This document shows positions 17,707-27,447 of a stretch of DNA of 64,000 nt, in pieces. The notes beneath the pieces were generated by a model. It was not told the origin of the DNA. It made no database searches and saw nothing but the letters and a program-made list of their open reading frames with translations. A program made the translations under genes and the position numbers. Positions within the stretch are counted from its first letter, which is position 1. Every line of letters begins with the position of its first letter. Source of the stretch: Sedimenticola selenatireducens (GTDB lineage: Bacteria > Pseudomonadota > Gammaproteobacteria > Chromatiales > Chromatiaceae); contig NZ_VMNH01000005.1 in assembly GCF_007625115.1 (NCBI RefSeq), forward strand, positions 372,001 to 436,000, read 5' to 3'.

Positions 17707-18603
17707 TTAGTCTGCCAGGATAGTACTACAGCCGACCTGTTTTTTCGCTTGGTACATGGCGAGATCAGCCCTTTTGGTAAAGACATTGGGTGGCTCGCCA
17801 TCGCTGTACTCGGCTATGCCGATGCTGAGGGCAACTGGCGCTGTTTCCTGTGCAAGCTCAATCAAATTACTCGGCTGGTTTTCATTGAAGTAACTTATCA
17901 ATCGGTTAGTGAAATGGGTCGCGTTCTGCAGGCTCGTCTCAGGCAGGATGATCATAAACTCGTCACCGCCATAGCGGAATCCAAAATCGGTTAGTCTCAA
18001 CACACGACAGATCGCTTCCCCGATAAAGCGCAAAGCCCGATCGCCCTCGATATGCCCTAATTGATCATTAACCGATTTGAAGTTATCGAGATCAAAACAG
18101 ACCAGGCTCAGAGCGTGTTTATAGCGTTTGCTGCGTTCAATCTCCTGGCCGAGGACGGTGTGGAAGTGGCGCTGATTGAACAATCCGGTGAGGCTGTCGG
18201 TTACTGATAGATGCTTCAACGAACGCTCCCATGCCAATCTTTCGGTCAAGTCATGGAAGAATCCAACACTTCCGGTTTCTTCGCCCTGATCCAAGAGTAT
18301 GCAGGCAGAGAGTTGTATCGGGATAGCCGTACCACTATTGGAGATGAGCTTGGCTTTGTGTCCAATGATCTGGCCTTTTTCGCCCAGCTCCTCCGAATAC
18401 ATCAGTCTTTTGATTTCGCGGGCGGATTCTGGCGATTCATAAAGCTGGCTTATCTGAAATTGCCCTACCATCTCTTGGCTGCTATAGCCTAACAACCGTT
18501 CGGCCGCAGGATTAAATAAGGTGATAATGCCAGCCCGATCGACTCCGATCACCGGATCCGGACAAATGAGCGCAAGTTCGTTATTAATCAAGTTAACGGC
18601 CAT
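17707..18603 (-). CDS. PAS-GGDEF diguanylate cyclase
   Basis: A 298-residue soluble protein: a PAS domain (about 5-125, with GVDRAGIITLFNPAAERLLG) followed by an intact GGDEF domain (about 130-298). The catalytic motif RYGGDEF, the metal/base segment DLDNFKSVNDQLGH and the product-inhibition RxxD (RLTD, five residues before GGDEF) are all present, so it should make c-di-GMP. It is encoded on the opposite strand between algR and hemC, genes that are neighbours in Pseudomonas, so it looks like an insertion into a conserved order. Confidence 0.92.
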   Translation of the reverse strand: MAVNLINNELALICPDPVIGVDRAGIITLFNPAAERLLGYSSQEMVGQFQISQLYESPESAREIKRLMYSEELGEKGQIIGHKAKLISNSGTAIPIQLSACILLDQGEETGSVGFFHDLTERLAWERSLKHLSVTDSLTGLFNQRHFHTVLGQEIERSKRYKHALSLVCFDLDNFKSVNDQLGHIEGDRALRFIGEAICRVLRLTDFGFRYGGDEFMIILPETSLQNATHFTNRLISYFNENQPSNLIELAQETAPVALSIGIAEYSDGEPPNVFTKRADLAMYQAKKQVGCSTILAD

Positions 18604-18773
18604 TATTGTGAGATTGTCTGATATTAGGAGCAGATAGCGACCGATATGGCAAAAGCTTAAGAGTTTAAGGCATATTATTTGGCGAATATATAATCTAAAG
18701 AAAAAATCGGTTGGTATTTGCCTGGATAAGCCAGAAAATATAGCATTCCCTCTTTTGAATCGAGATTTAACCG

Positions 18774-19700
18774 ATGTCCCAGCTCCTCCGTATCGCTACC
18801 AGAAAGTCGCCCCTTGCCATGTGGCAGGCAGAACATGTCGCCAAACTGCTGCGTGAGGCCCATCCTGATCTGGAGATTGCGCTGGTGGGCATGAGCACGC
18901 AGGGAGACAAAATCCTGGATACGCCGCTGGCCAAGATCGGCGGTAAAGGGCTGTTTGTTAAGGAGCTGGAACAGGGCATGCTGGAGGGTCAGGCGGATAT
19001 TGCGGTTCACTCCATGAAGGATGTCCCGGTTGAACTGCCGGAAGGTCTGCATCTGGCGATCATCATGGAGCGCGAAGACCCTCGGGATGCCTTCGTCTCT
19101 AACACCTATGATAGCCTGAATCAGTTACCCGAAGGCGCAGTGGTCGGGACTTCAAGTCTCAGAAGGCAGTGCCAGTTGGCAGATGTACGGCCTGATCTGA
19201 AAATTGCACCGCTACGGGGGAATGTAAATACACGTCTGCGCAAGCTTGATGAGGGTGAGTTTGATGCCATCATCCTGGCGGCCGCAGGCTTAAAGCGCCT
19301 TGGTTTCCAGCACCGCATTACTTCTTTTTTAGAAACCGAGCAGAGCTTGCCGGCGATTGGTCAGGGTGCCATTGGCATTGAATGTCGCACGGATGATGCG
19401 CGGGTTAATGCCCTGATACAGACGCTACACGATGAAGAGACAGCATGCTGTGTTACAGCGGAGCGTGCCATGAATAATCGTCTTATGGGTGGCTGCCAAG
19501 TCCCCATAGCGGGGTTCGCGATTCTCAATCATGACAAACTCTTTATGCGGGGGCTGGTGGGTGAGCCCGATGGCAGTCGCGTCATGCGTGCCGAGATCAG
19601 TGGCCCGGCATCCGAGGCGGAATCCCTGGGGATCGCGTTGGCTGAAGATCTTTTGGGACAGGGCGCTGATCAAGTGCTTAAGCATCTCTACGAAAACTGA
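18774..19700 (+). CDS. hemC: Porphobilinogen deaminase (hydroxymethylbilane synthase)
   Basis: HemC polymerises four porphobilinogens to hydroxymethylbilane in haem synthesis. The 308-residue enzyme begins [20 protein letters not shown] and has the dipyrromethane cofactor attachment at Cys241 ([11 protein letters not shown]), the catalytic VHSMKDVP segment and the arginine-rich [10 protein letters not shown]. It is 9 bases before hemD. The upstream 170 bases after the divergent diguanylate cyclase gene should hold its promoter. Confidence 0.98.
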   Translation: MSQLLRIATRKSPLAMWQAEHVAKLLREAHPDLEIALVGMSTQGDKILDTPLAKIGGKGLFVKELEQGMLEGQADIAVHSMKDVPVELPEGLHLAIIMEREDPRDAFVSNTYDSLNQLPEGAVVGTSSLRRQCQLADVRPDLKIAPLRGNVNTRLRKLDEGEFDAIILAAAGLKRLGFQHRITSFLETEQSLPAIGQGAIGIECRTDDARVNALIQTLHDEETACCVTAERAMNNRLMGGCQVPIAGFAILNHDKLFMRGLVGEPDGSRVMRAEISGPASEAESLGIALAEDLLGQGADQVLKHLYEN

Positions 19701-19709
19701 GTAACTTAG

Positions 19710-20501
19710 ATGTCCTTTCTTTCGTCGAATTCAGAGTGCAGTCTGGCCGGTATCGGTGTGCTGGTGACACGGGCCACGCATCAGGCGGCAACGCTCTGCC
19801 GATTGATTGCAGCCAAGGATGGATTGCCCCTGCGTTTTCCCACCGTTGAGATACTGGATCCTCCTGATCCAGGAGCGGTAACACGGCAACTTGAGCAATT
19901 CTCCCGCTATGATATTGCCATTTTCATCAGCCCAAATGCGGTGCTTTGGGGACTTAAGTGGGCACCAGATCAGGAGCTTCCTGAAGGTGTGGCGCTGGCG
20001 GCTGTTGGCAAACGCACGGCTCAGACACTGGCCGAATCTGGCTATCCGGTGGATGTGGTGCCTGAAGAGTCGTTTGATAGTGAAGGACTGCTTGAGACAC
20101 CGGAGCTCAGGGATGTGCAAGGTAAGCGCATCCTGATTTTACGAGGAAACGGAGGCCGGGAGCTGTTGGGTGAGGAGCTCTCAAAGCGTGGTGCTGTTGT
20201 TGATCATGTTGAGGTCTATCAGCGTGCCTGTCCAACATTGGAACCGGATAATTTGATCTATCGTTGGGCCGATGATGTGGATGTGGTCACGGTCACTAGC
20301 AATATCCTGCTGGACAATCTCTTTACACTATTGGGTGTTGAGGGTCGGCCCCTGCTACTGCAGACCCCAATGGTTGTGGTGAGTGACAGGATGCGCCAGC
20401 ATGCGCGTGAACTGGGCTGCAGTCAGATCATTCTGGCACCCGGTGCCGATGAGCAGGACCTGATAAAGGCGATCTGCCAGTGGGTCAGCAACCGGAATTA
20501 A
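19710..20501 (+). CDS. hemD: Uroporphyrinogen-III synthase
   Basis: HemD closes hydroxymethylbilane to uroporphyrinogen III. The family is poorly conserved, but the 263-residue product shows the expected two-lobed layout with IGVLVTRATHQAATLCRLI near the N terminus, FISPNAVLWGL, LAAVGKRTAQTL, and the C-terminal VVVSDRMRQHARELGC followed by DEQDLIKAIC. Position between hemC and hemX makes the call firm. Confidence 0.93.
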   Translation: MSFLSSNSECSLAGIGVLVTRATHQAATLCRLIAAKDGLPLRFPTVEILDPPDPGAVTRQLEQFSRYDIAIFISPNAVLWGLKWAPDQELPEGVALAAVGKRTAQTLAESGYPVDVVPEESFDSEGLLETPELRDVQGKRILILRGNGGRELLGEELSKRGAVVDHVEVYQRACPTLEPDNLIYRWADDVDVVTVTSNILLDNLFTLLGVEGRPLLLQTPMVVVSDRMRQHARELGCSQIILAPGADEQDLIKAICQWVSNRN

Positions 20502-20597
20502 CCGATCGGGGCTGGGGAAACTGAAGTCCGGTTCGGTCTATGGCGGGTGGTATAGTCATAGGGAAAGGCCGATTTTTTGCGAGTCTGGATGCATGTG

Positions 20598-20625
20598 TTG
20601 CCAGCGTCCTTTGCTAGACTAGATT
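20598..20625 (+). promoter_or_regulatory. Possible sigma-70 promoter before hemX
   Basis: TTGCCA (20598-20603) is followed after 16 bases by TAGATT (20620-20625). The 263-base gap between hemD and hemX is unusually large for this operon, so a separate promoter for hemXY is plausible. Inference from motif and spacing only. Confidence 0.3.
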
Positions 20626-20764
20626 GAGGGATCAGCGACCTGACTTGCTGTAGAGGCGGCGCCTTTTCCCCGCACCTATTTGTCAACGAGTGCGTGTGGC
20701 ACCCAATATCCAATCTCTATCAACCGGGTCAGCCGGTTGCAACACAAGCAAGACGGAAGAGTGA

Positions 20765-21943
20765 ATGAGCAATAAAGATGCAAAAGATCCAGGAATGGAT
20801 GAAACCACAGCGCTGGATGTGGAAGCCCAGATTGAAGATGCTGAGATTATTGAGTCGACACCGCTAAAGGAGAAGCCTGAGAAAAGTACAGCAAGTGGCG
20901 CCCCGAAGCTGCCACTGATTCTGGCCGTGATTGCGATTATTCTGGTCTTTGGCACCCTCGGCTATGGCTATCAGTATGCGGCTTCACTGAAGGGCTCTTT
21001 AGCGCAGATGAATCAGGCGTTAGGCAAGGCAGGAGAGCAGCAGCAAGTGTTGCAAAGCCAACTGTCCACGGTTGAAAAGGCGTTTGAAGAGCAGAAGCGT
21101 GAGATTGCCACCCAACAGGGTGCCCTGGCAGCTCAAGATCAAAAATTGACCGATGAACGTGATCGCTTGAGCCGACAGGCGAGCGAAATGAAACAGTCGC
21201 TGGAGTCGGTTTATAGCAAAGTCGGTCGAACCAGCAATGCCTGGATGGCCGCTGAAGCAGAATACCTGATGCGAATCGCCAACCATCGTCTGAAGCTGGA
21301 GCGCGATGTCAATACGGCTATTGCCGCATTAGAAACGGCCGATAGCAGGCTGCGCGATACGGGAGATCCTGGATTAATCGAGGTGCGGGAGACGTTGGCC
21401 AATGAGATAGCAAGCCTAAAGTCGGCAGGTCATCTTGATAGAGTGGGACTTTCGGCCCGGATTACCGGGCTGATTGGCCAAGTCAATGCTTTAAAAATGG
21501 TTGGGCTCGAGTACACGCCTTCCCAGCCGGATGAAGCCAAGGGCTCATCGTCTGAAGGCGAGCGCAGTCTTGATACCCTGCTGAAGGATGGCTGGGAAGG
21601 CTTCAAATCAGTGATGGTGATTCGTCATCGAGACAAGCCGGTGAGTGCGATGCTACCGCCCGAGCAGCAGTTTTTTGTCTATAAAAACCTGGAGCTGCAA
21701 CTCGAGGCCGCACGTTTGGCTTTGCTTAAGGGTGATCCGGAACTCTACAGCACCAGTCTGAAACAGGCCGCGACCTGGATAGGCGACTTTTTTGACGCCG
21801 AAGCCACCTCGACCCAGGCTATTCAGAAAGAGATAGCGGCCCTTGAAGCGGTCAATGTCAGACCACAGTTACCGGATATCTCCAGCTCGCTGACGGCATT
21901 GCAGGCCCGCATGAAGGCGGCTGGAGAAGAGGGCGCCCAATGA
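20765..21943 (+). CDS. hemX: HemX, uroporphyrinogen-III C-methyltransferase-like membrane protein
   Basis: A 392-residue protein with an acidic N terminus, one membrane helix (LPLILAVIAIILVFGTLGYG, about 50-70), a long coiled coil (about 80-150) and a conserved C-terminal domain starting SNAWMAAEAEYLMRIANHRL. Proteins of this family are named HemX from the E. coli hem operon but methyltransferase activity has not been convincing; a scaffold role is more likely. Start ATG has GGAAGAG upstream. Its stop overlaps the hemY start. Confidence 0.9.
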   Translation: MSNKDAKDPGMDETTALDVEAQIEDAEIIESTPLKEKPEKSTASGAPKLPLILAVIAIILVFGTLGYGYQYAASLKGSLAQMNQALGKAGEQQQVLQSQLSTVEKAFEEQKREIATQQGALAAQDQKLTDERDRLSRQASEMKQSLESVYSKVGRTSNAWMAAEAEYLMRIANHRLKLERDVNTAIAALETADSRLRDTGDPGLIEVRETLANEIASLKSAGHLDRVGLSARITGLIGQVNALKMVGLEYTPSQPDEAKGSSSEGERSLDTLLKDGWEGFKSVMVIRHRDKPVSAMLPPEQQFFVYKNLELQLEAARLALLKGDPELYSTSLKQAATWIGDFFDAEATSTQAIQKEIAALEAVNVRPQLPDISSSLTALQARMKAAGEEGAQ

Positions 21944-23235
21944 GAATTTTGATATTAGGACTGCTTGGACTGGCAGTCTCGGTCATTTTGGCCCTGGCAG
22001 TGAAGGAGGATAATGGTTATATCCTCCTGGGTTATGGTGAGTGGACTGTAGAAGGCAGCTTGGCCTTTTTTCTGCTGATGAATCTGCTGATGTTCGGTGT
22101 CCTCTACCTGGCACTGCGTATTCTTTCCCGTATTGGAGCGACCCCAAAAAAGATTCACGATTGGCGTGAACAGCGTGGTGCAAAGCGGGCGCGTAAGGCA
22201 CTTACCATCGGTTTGGTGGAGTTGTCGGAAGGCAACTGGAAAAGGGCGGAAAAAGATCTGGTCCGATTTGCCGGACGATCAGAAACACCCCTGCTGAATT
22301 ACCTGGCAGCGGCACGCTCTGCCCAACAACAGAACGCCCATGATCGACGGGATCATTATCTTCAGTTAGCCCACGAAAGTATGCCGGAAGCCGATGTGGC
22401 GGTTGGCTTGACCCAGGCCGAGCTGCAATTGGATCATGAGCAGCTTGAGCAGGCACTGGCAACTCTGAAACATCTGAAAGAGATCGCACCGCGCCATACT
22501 CATGTGCTGAAATTGCTGAAAGAGCTCTATCAGCGGTTGGGGGATTGGCAGGAGATGGGGCAATTGTTGCCAGAACTGAAGAAGCGCAAAGTGATCAATC
22601 CCGATGAGCTATCGGTCTTGGAGTTGCGGGTCTATCAGAACCAACTGACAGTAGCCGCTCAGGATGAGAATTTGACCCAACTACAGGCGGCCTGGAATCG
22701 TATTCCATCTGCCGTACGGGCCAAAGAAGAGATGATTACACCCTATGTCAATCATCTGATGAATCGCGATGAACATACCCAAGTGGAGCGCCTACTCCGT
22801 GACGCCATCAATCGGCACTGGAGTGATGATCTGGTGGAGCTTTATGGGCGTGTGCCAGCAGAAGATTCCGCACGTCAATTATCGGTGGCAGAAGGGTGGC
22901 TGAAAGATCGTTCACGCAACCCCCTCCTGTTGCTGACCCTTGGTCGACTCTGCTTGCGTAATAAGCTGTGGGGTAAGGCGAGAACCTATCTGGAGGCCAG
23001 TATCGGGATTGAGCCGAGTACGGCGGCCTATCGAGCGTTAGGCGCTCTGCTTGAGAAGATGGATGAGAAGGATAAGGCACTCACCTGTTTTAAAGCGGGG
23101 CTAGAACTGAACAGCGACCATCATGGATTGTTGGAGTTACCGGCTTCACTTAAATTGCCTGCTGGAAAACAGGAAGAGGGTGAGGCCAAACAGGAAACGC
23201 CCAAGCTTGAGGTCGTGAGTAAACAGCAGGGTTGA
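21940..23235 (+). CDS. hemY: HemY, haem-operon TPR membrane protein
   Basis: A 431-residue inner-membrane protein: two N-terminal membrane helices (about 1-20 and 40-62) with the sequence between them (DNGYILLGYGEWTVEGSL) typical of proteobacterial HemY, then a TPR-rich region to the C terminus. It is unrelated to the protoporphyrinogen oxidase called HemY in Gram-positives. Start overlaps the hemX stop (ATGA), indicating coupling. A strong terminator follows 15 bases downstream. Confidence 0.92.
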   Translation: MRILILGLLGLAVSVILALAVKEDNGYILLGYGEWTVEGSLAFFLLMNLLMFGVLYLALRILSRIGATPKKIHDWREQRGAKRARKALTIGLVELSEGNWKRAEKDLVRFAGRSETPLLNYLAAARSAQQQNAHDRRDHYLQLAHESMPEADVAVGLTQAELQLDHEQLEQALATLKHLKEIAPRHTHVLKLLKELYQRLGDWQEMGQLLPELKKRKVINPDELSVLELRVYQNQLTVAAQDENLTQLQAAWNRIPSAVRAKEEMITPYVNHLMNRDEHTQVERLLRDAINRHWSDDLVELYGRVPAEDSARQLSVAEGWLKDRSRNPLLLLTLGRLCLRNKLWGKARTYLEASIGIEPSTAAYRALGALLEKMDEKDKALTCFKAGLELNSDHHGLLELPASLKLPAGKQEEGEAKQETPKLEVVSKQQG

Positions 23236-23250
23236 GCGAGGTGCTTCAGT

Positions 23251-23285
23251 CAACACAGGGGTCGAGAGGCCCCTGTGTTGTTTCA
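23251..23285 (+). terminator. Terminator of the hem operon, possibly bidirectional
   Basis: An 11-base perfect stem CAACACAGGGG (23251-23261) / CCCCTGTGTTG (23270-23280) with an 8-base loop, followed by TTT and a T-rich stretch. It lies between hemY and the converging reductase gene, so it may end transcription from both sides. Confidence 0.85.
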
Positions 23286-23291
23286 GTCTGT

Positions 23292-24305
23292 TTATTTGTT
23301 GGGATTATCCTGAGCCCACTCAAAGACATCGGAATACATCCGGTTGGCATCCAGGCCTGCCTCGACAAAGGCGTCTCGGGCAGAGAAAATCATCACAGGT
23401 GGGCCACTCATGTAGAGATCAAACGGGCTCATATCGGGGTGATCCCGTAACACCGCTTCATGGACAAATCCCCGTTCACCTTCCCAGTCGTCATCAGGTT
23501 CGGACAGGACCGGCGTAAAGGTGAGATGGGCATGTGCCCTGGACCAAGCCTCGGCCAGCGCGCCCAGGTAGAGATCCTGTTTGCTGCGAACGCCCCAATA
23601 GAGATGGATTGGCCGTCTGTCACCGGTATAGAAGCAGTGCTCAATAACCGCTTTCAATGGGGCAAACCCCGTGCCGCCTGCCATGAACACCATCGGGCGC
23701 TTTGATTCTTCCCGTAGATAGAAGCCACCCATCGGTGCGGCAATCTTCTGTTCGTTGCCGACCTGCATCTCATCAAACACGTAGTCGGTGAACTCACCGC
23801 CGGGTACATGGCGGATGTGCAGTTCAATCAACTCATCATCATGAGGGGCATTGGCTATGGAAAAGGCGCGACGGCGGCCATCTTCCAGAATAAAATCGAG
23901 ATATTGACCGGCCAGGTATTTGAGTCGTTCGTTCTCTGGCAGGCGCAGGTAGACCCGCATCACGTCATGGGACAACTTGTCCATCTGCTCTACGGAGCAG
24001 ACAAAGTTACGGACCTCTTCATCCGCTTCATCCTCAATTTCATGGGCCCTAATGGTGACATCACTGCTGGGTATGGCCTGACAAGTGAGGCAATAATCAT
24101 CGGGCTTGTCGCTGACCAGATCTTCATCCCCATCGGGATAGATCACAGTCCCTGAAACCAGGATGCTGGCACAACTGCCACAGGCGCCATTCCGGCAGCC
24201 GTAGGGGAGCGATATGCCTTGGCGATCGGCCGCTTCCAAAATGCTTTCCCCCATTTCTGTGGTAAAAGTATGGCCACTGGGTTCAACTGTCACATTAAAA
24301 CTCAT
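23292..24305 (-). CDS. Ferredoxin-fused FAD/NAD(P)H oxidoreductase (CDP-6-deoxy-glucoseen reductase-like)
   Basis: A 337-residue electron-transfer flavoprotein: an N-terminal plant-type [2Fe-2S] ferredoxin (residues 1-90; ligands in CRNGACGSCASI and the distal CLTCQ), then an FAD domain with RAFSIANAP and an NAD domain with VFMAGGTGFAPLKA. Database members are often named after AscD of ascarylose synthesis, but in gammaproteobacteria such genes lie near ubiD and the true partner is unknown. No sugar genes are nearby, so I keep the functional name loose. Confidence 0.88.
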   Translation of the reverse strand: MSFNVTVEPSGHTFTTEMGESILEAADRQGISLPYGCRNGACGSCASILVSGTVIYPDGDEDLVSDKPDDYCLTCQAIPSSDVTIRAHEIEDEADEEVRNFVCSVEQMDKLSHDVMRVYLRLPENERLKYLAGQYLDFILEDGRRRAFSIANAPHDDELIELHIRHVPGGEFTDYVFDEMQVGNEQKIAAPMGGFYLREESKRPMVFMAGGTGFAPLKAVIEHCFYTGDRRPIHLYWGVRSKQDLYLGALAEAWSRAHAHLTFTPVLSEPDDDWEGERGFVHEAVLRDHPDMSPFDLYMSGPPVMIFSARDAFVEAGLDANRMYSDVFEWAQDNPNK

Positions 24306-24370
24306 AAAATTCCTTCAACATTCATTAGGGTATCGTGAAATTCTCTACTATTTTACTGCGAAATACAAAA

Positions 24371-25246
24371 ATGACGACGCATAAAGTGATTATAGGCTGT
24401 GGTTACCTGGGAACAAAGGTCGCAAAATTCTACCTGGAAAGGGGTGATGTCGTGACCGGCGTGGTACGGACAGCCCGCAGTGCCGAAGCGCTTCAGGCCG
24501 CCGGAATTACCGGACAGCTCCTGGATCTCGATCAGGACTCAACAGCGCAGCACGAGCTTCAGGGTGTGGAGCTATTTTACTTTGCCCCGCCACCCAAATC
24601 GGGTACTGATGAGACGCGGGTCAGACGGCTTCTGGAGGGGCTGGACAGTACGAATAGTCCACGGCGGATTGTTTATCTCAGTACAACAGGCGTCTATGGT
24701 GACTGTGGGGGCGTCTGGGTTGATGAGACGCGCCCGGCCCATCCGGTGGTTGACCGGGCCAAACGCCGATGGGATGCTGAGCAACGCTTCAGGGCCTGGA
24801 GCCAGGCAACAGGAGGTGAGCTGGTCATCCTGCGGGTGGCGGGTATTTATGGACCGGAAAAGCTGCCACTTGCTCGGCTGAAACGGCAGGAGCCCACGGT
24901 TGCAGAGTCACAGGCACCCTATACCAATCGTATTCACATCACCGATCTGGTGCAGGTCTGTGTGGCAGCCATGTCGAGAGGGGTCAATGGCGAGATCTAC
25001 AATGTGAGTGATGGCTCGCCGGGCAACATGACCGATTATTTCAATCAGGTGGCCGACTGGGCGGGCCTGCCCAGGCCCACACAAATTTCACTGGAAGAGG
25101 CGGGTACCCAGTTATCGGCGGGTATGCTCTCTTATCTGCAGGAGTCCCGGCGTCTGGAAAGCCGCAAGCTACGCGACGAACTTGGCGTCGTCTTGCGTTA
25201 TCCAGATCTTCAGAGTGGCTTGGCGGGCTGCCGGACTGAAAACTGA
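24371..25246 (+). CDS. NAD-dependent epimerase/dehydratase-like SDR protein (YeeZ-like)
   Basis: A 291-residue extended short-chain dehydrogenase-like protein. The nucleotide-binding motif is GCGYLGTKVAKF (a GxGxxG variant), followed by YLSTTGVYGDCGG, where the usual catalytic Tyr-x-x-x-Lys is not evident, and by VAGIYGPEKLPL. Such proteins (YeeZ type) are annotated as epimerases without a proved substrate. Start at ATG 24371 (MTTHKVIIGCG) is chosen by domain fit; a GTG at 24335 is the alternative. Divergent from the reductase gene. Confidence 0.82.
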   Translation: MTTHKVIIGCGYLGTKVAKFYLERGDVVTGVVRTARSAEALQAAGITGQLLDLDQDSTAQHELQGVELFYFAPPPKSGTDETRVRRLLEGLDSTNSPRRIVYLSTTGVYGDCGGVWVDETRPAHPVVDRAKRRWDAEQRFRAWSQATGGELVILRVAGIYGPEKLPLARLKRQEPTVAESQAPYTNRIHITDLVQVCVAAMSRGVNGEIYNVSDGSPGNMTDYFNQVADWAGLPRPTQISLEEAGTQLSAGMLSYLQESRRLESRKLRDELGVVLRYPDLQSGLAGCRTEN

Positions 25247-25249
25247 AGG

Positions 25250-25879
25250 CTACTTTTTCTCCAGCCATTCCAGGACTGGGTCCCACAGCTCGATATCCTG
25301 CCATACCTGTGAGGGGGCCATCTCAAAAATGCCTAAGCCTCGCTCGGCGGCACGGATATAGTTTTGGCTCTCCCGTAGATGGGTCAGGAAAGGTAACTCC
25401 TGATGAGCGAGATAATCTTCAAGCTGCTTGTAGATCAGGGTATTTTCCCGTGCCCGATTGGCCACGATGGCGATGCGTGTCTGTTTTCGAGATACCCGTC
25501 CACTGGCCAGCAGTTCATCAAGAAATCGGCGGCAGGCACGCATGTCGATGGGTGAGGGCAGAACCGGGATGATCAGTGATTCAACCTGTTTCAGCATACG
25601 GTTGATCTCAGGACCGTGGGTTCCAGCGGGGGCGTCCATGATCAGGTAGTCTGTCCCCTTGGCCGGCTTCACTGGGCCACGGGTGCCATCAATGCCTTCG
25701 ATCACCGGTATCCCTTCATAGTCACGGCGAGCGTCAAGCCAGTCGAGTGAAGAGCCTTGCGGATCAAAATCTGCCAAAGCGACGGTAGCGCCTTCATCGG
25801 CAAACCAAGTGGCGATATTGGTCGCCAGTGTGGTCTTTCCGCAACCCCCTTTGGCATTCATCAACATGATGGTCCGCAT
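25250..25879 (-). CDS. Orphan ParA-family ATPase
   Basis: A 209-residue P-loop ATPase of the ParA/MinD superfamily. The deviant Walker A is NAKGGCGKTTLATN near the N terminus, Walker A' DFDPQGSSLDW follows, and Walker B is DYLIMDAPAG. No parB or parS-like gene is adjacent, so a role in chromosome partition is unlikely; family relatives position cellular cargo. ATG at 25879 has AGGAGG seven bases upstream. It converges with the epimerase-like gene (4-base gap) and follows ubiD. Confidence 0.88.
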   Translation of the reverse strand: MRTIMLMNAKGGCGKTTLATNIATWFADEGATVALADFDPQGSSLDWLDARRDYEGIPVIEGIDGTRGPVKPAKGTDYLIMDAPAGTHGPEINRMLKQVESLIIPVLPSPIDMRACRRFLDELLASGRVSRKQTRIAIVANRARENTLIYKQLEDYLAHQELPFLTHLRESQNYIRAAERGLGIFEMAPSQVWQDIELWDPVLEWLEKK

Positions 25880-25944
25880 CTTCACTCCTCCTGATTTATT
25901 GTTTTCAGTAGAACGTAATTATAGCCTCAGACCCCTGGGGAGAT

Positions 25945-27423
25945 TCAATCACTCGGGAGCTTAATTTCCAATGATTGCCAAATCGTGTCCACATGCTGTT
26001 TAACCTTATCATCCATTGCAATAGGGTGTCCCCACTCTCGTTGGGTTTCTCCCGGCCATTTATTGGTGGCATCGAATCCAATCTTGGAGCCAAGGCCCGA
26101 TACGGGTGAGGCGAAGTCGAGATAGTCGATCGGTGTGTTTTCAATCATCGTGGTATCTCTGGCTGGATCCATCCGGGTGGTCATGGCCCAGATGACGTCA
26201 TTCCAGTCACGCACATTGACATCATCATCTGTGACAATTACAAACTTGGTATACATGAATTGCCGTAGGAATGACCATATACCCAACATCACCCGTTTGG
26301 CGTGACCGGGGTACTGTTTTTTCATTGAAACCACGGCCATGCGGTAGGAGCACCCTTCGGGGGGCAGGTAGAAGTCAACAATCTCTGGGAACTGCTTCTG
26401 CAGTATGGGTACGAATACCTCATTGAGTGCGACACCCAGAATAGCGGGCTCATCGGGCGGCCGTCCGGTATAGGTGCTGTGGTAGATCGGATTTCGCCGA
26501 TGGGTGATGCGCTCGATCGTGAATACCGGAAAGTTGTCGACCTCATTGTAATAGCCAGTGTGATCACCAAAGGGTCCCTCGGGTGCCTGATCATCCGGAT
26601 AGAGGTAACCTTCGAGGACGAACTCAGCCGAGGCCGGGACCTGCAGATCGTTGGTCAGACTGCGCGTGACCTCGGTGCGGCTACCGCGTAACAGTCCGGC
26701 AAAGGCATATTCGGAGAGACTGTCCGGTACCGGGGTGACGGCACCAAGAATGGTTGCCGGGTCGGCACCGAGTGCGACGCTGACTGGAAAGGGTTCACCC
26801 GGGTGACGCTGCTGCCAGTCACGGAAATCCAGTGCCCCGCCACGATGAGAGAGCCAGCGCATGATGACCCGGTTTTTACCGATTACCTGCATCCGGTAGA
26901 TGCCGAGGTTTTGCCGGCTCTTTTCCGGCCCTCGGGTTATTACCAGGCCCCAGGTGATGAGTGGTCCCGCGTCGCCCGGCCAGCAGGTCTGGATGGGTAA
27001 CTGGGCGAGATCAATCTGGTCCTGCTGAATAACAACGGCCTGGCAAGGCGGATTTTTGACCTCTTTCGGCGCCATATCCAGTACTTTCCGAAACACCGGC
27101 AGCTTGGCCCAAGCATCTTTCATCCCTTTGGGGGGCTCCGGCTCTTTCAGCATAGCGAGCAGTTTACCGACTTCCCGCAGGGCCTCGACCGACTCTTCCC
27201 CCATGCCGAGTGCAACCCGTCGGGGTGTGCCGAACAGATTTCCCAGTAGGGGGTGCTTGGAACCCTTGACGTTCTCAAACAGTAGCGCCGGGCCTCCCGC
27301 TCGCAAGGTGCGGTCACAGATCTCAGTGATCTCCAGATAGGGATCAACCTCTACTGAGATACGCTGCAGCTCTCCCTGAGCCTCCAGTTGCTGAATAAAG
27401 TCTCGCAGATCCGAATATTTCAT
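25945..27423 (-). CDS. ubiD: 4-hydroxy-3-polyprenylbenzoate decarboxylase UbiD
   Basis: UbiD removes the ring carboxylate in ubiquinone synthesis using prenylated FMN supplied by UbiX. The 492-residue protein has the family features: [19 protein letters not shown] at the start, [19 protein letters not shown], the E-x-P-x-G-D-H segment [13 protein letters not shown] and [15 protein letters not shown]. Length fits E. coli UbiD (497). Together with ubiE at the left edge it marks an aerobic ubiquinone pathway. Confidence 0.97.
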   Translation of the reverse strand: MKYSDLRDFIQQLEAQGELQRISVEVDPYLEITEICDRTLRAGGPALLFENVKGSKHPLLGNLFGTPRRVALGMGEESVEALREVGKLLAMLKEPEPPKGMKDAWAKLPVFRKVLDMAPKEVKNPPCQAVVIQQDQIDLAQLPIQTCWPGDAGPLITWGLVITRGPEKSRQNLGIYRMQVIGKNRVIMRWLSHRGGALDFRDWQQRHPGEPFPVSVALGADPATILGAVTPVPDSLSEYAFAGLLRGSRTEVTRSLTNDLQVPASAEFVLEGYLYPDDQAPEGPFGDHTGYYNEVDNFPVFTIERITHRRNPIYHSTYTGRPPDEPAILGVALNEVFVPILQKQFPEIVDFYLPPEGCSYRMAVVSMKKQYPGHAKRVMLGIWSFLRQFMYTKFVIVTDDDVNVRDWNDVIWAMTTRMDPARDTTMIENTPIDYLDFASPVSGLGSKIGFDATNKWPGETQREWGHPIAMDDKVKQHVDTIWQSLEIKLPSD

Positions 27424-27447
27424 AGGCTTGTTTTCAATAGTGCTCGC

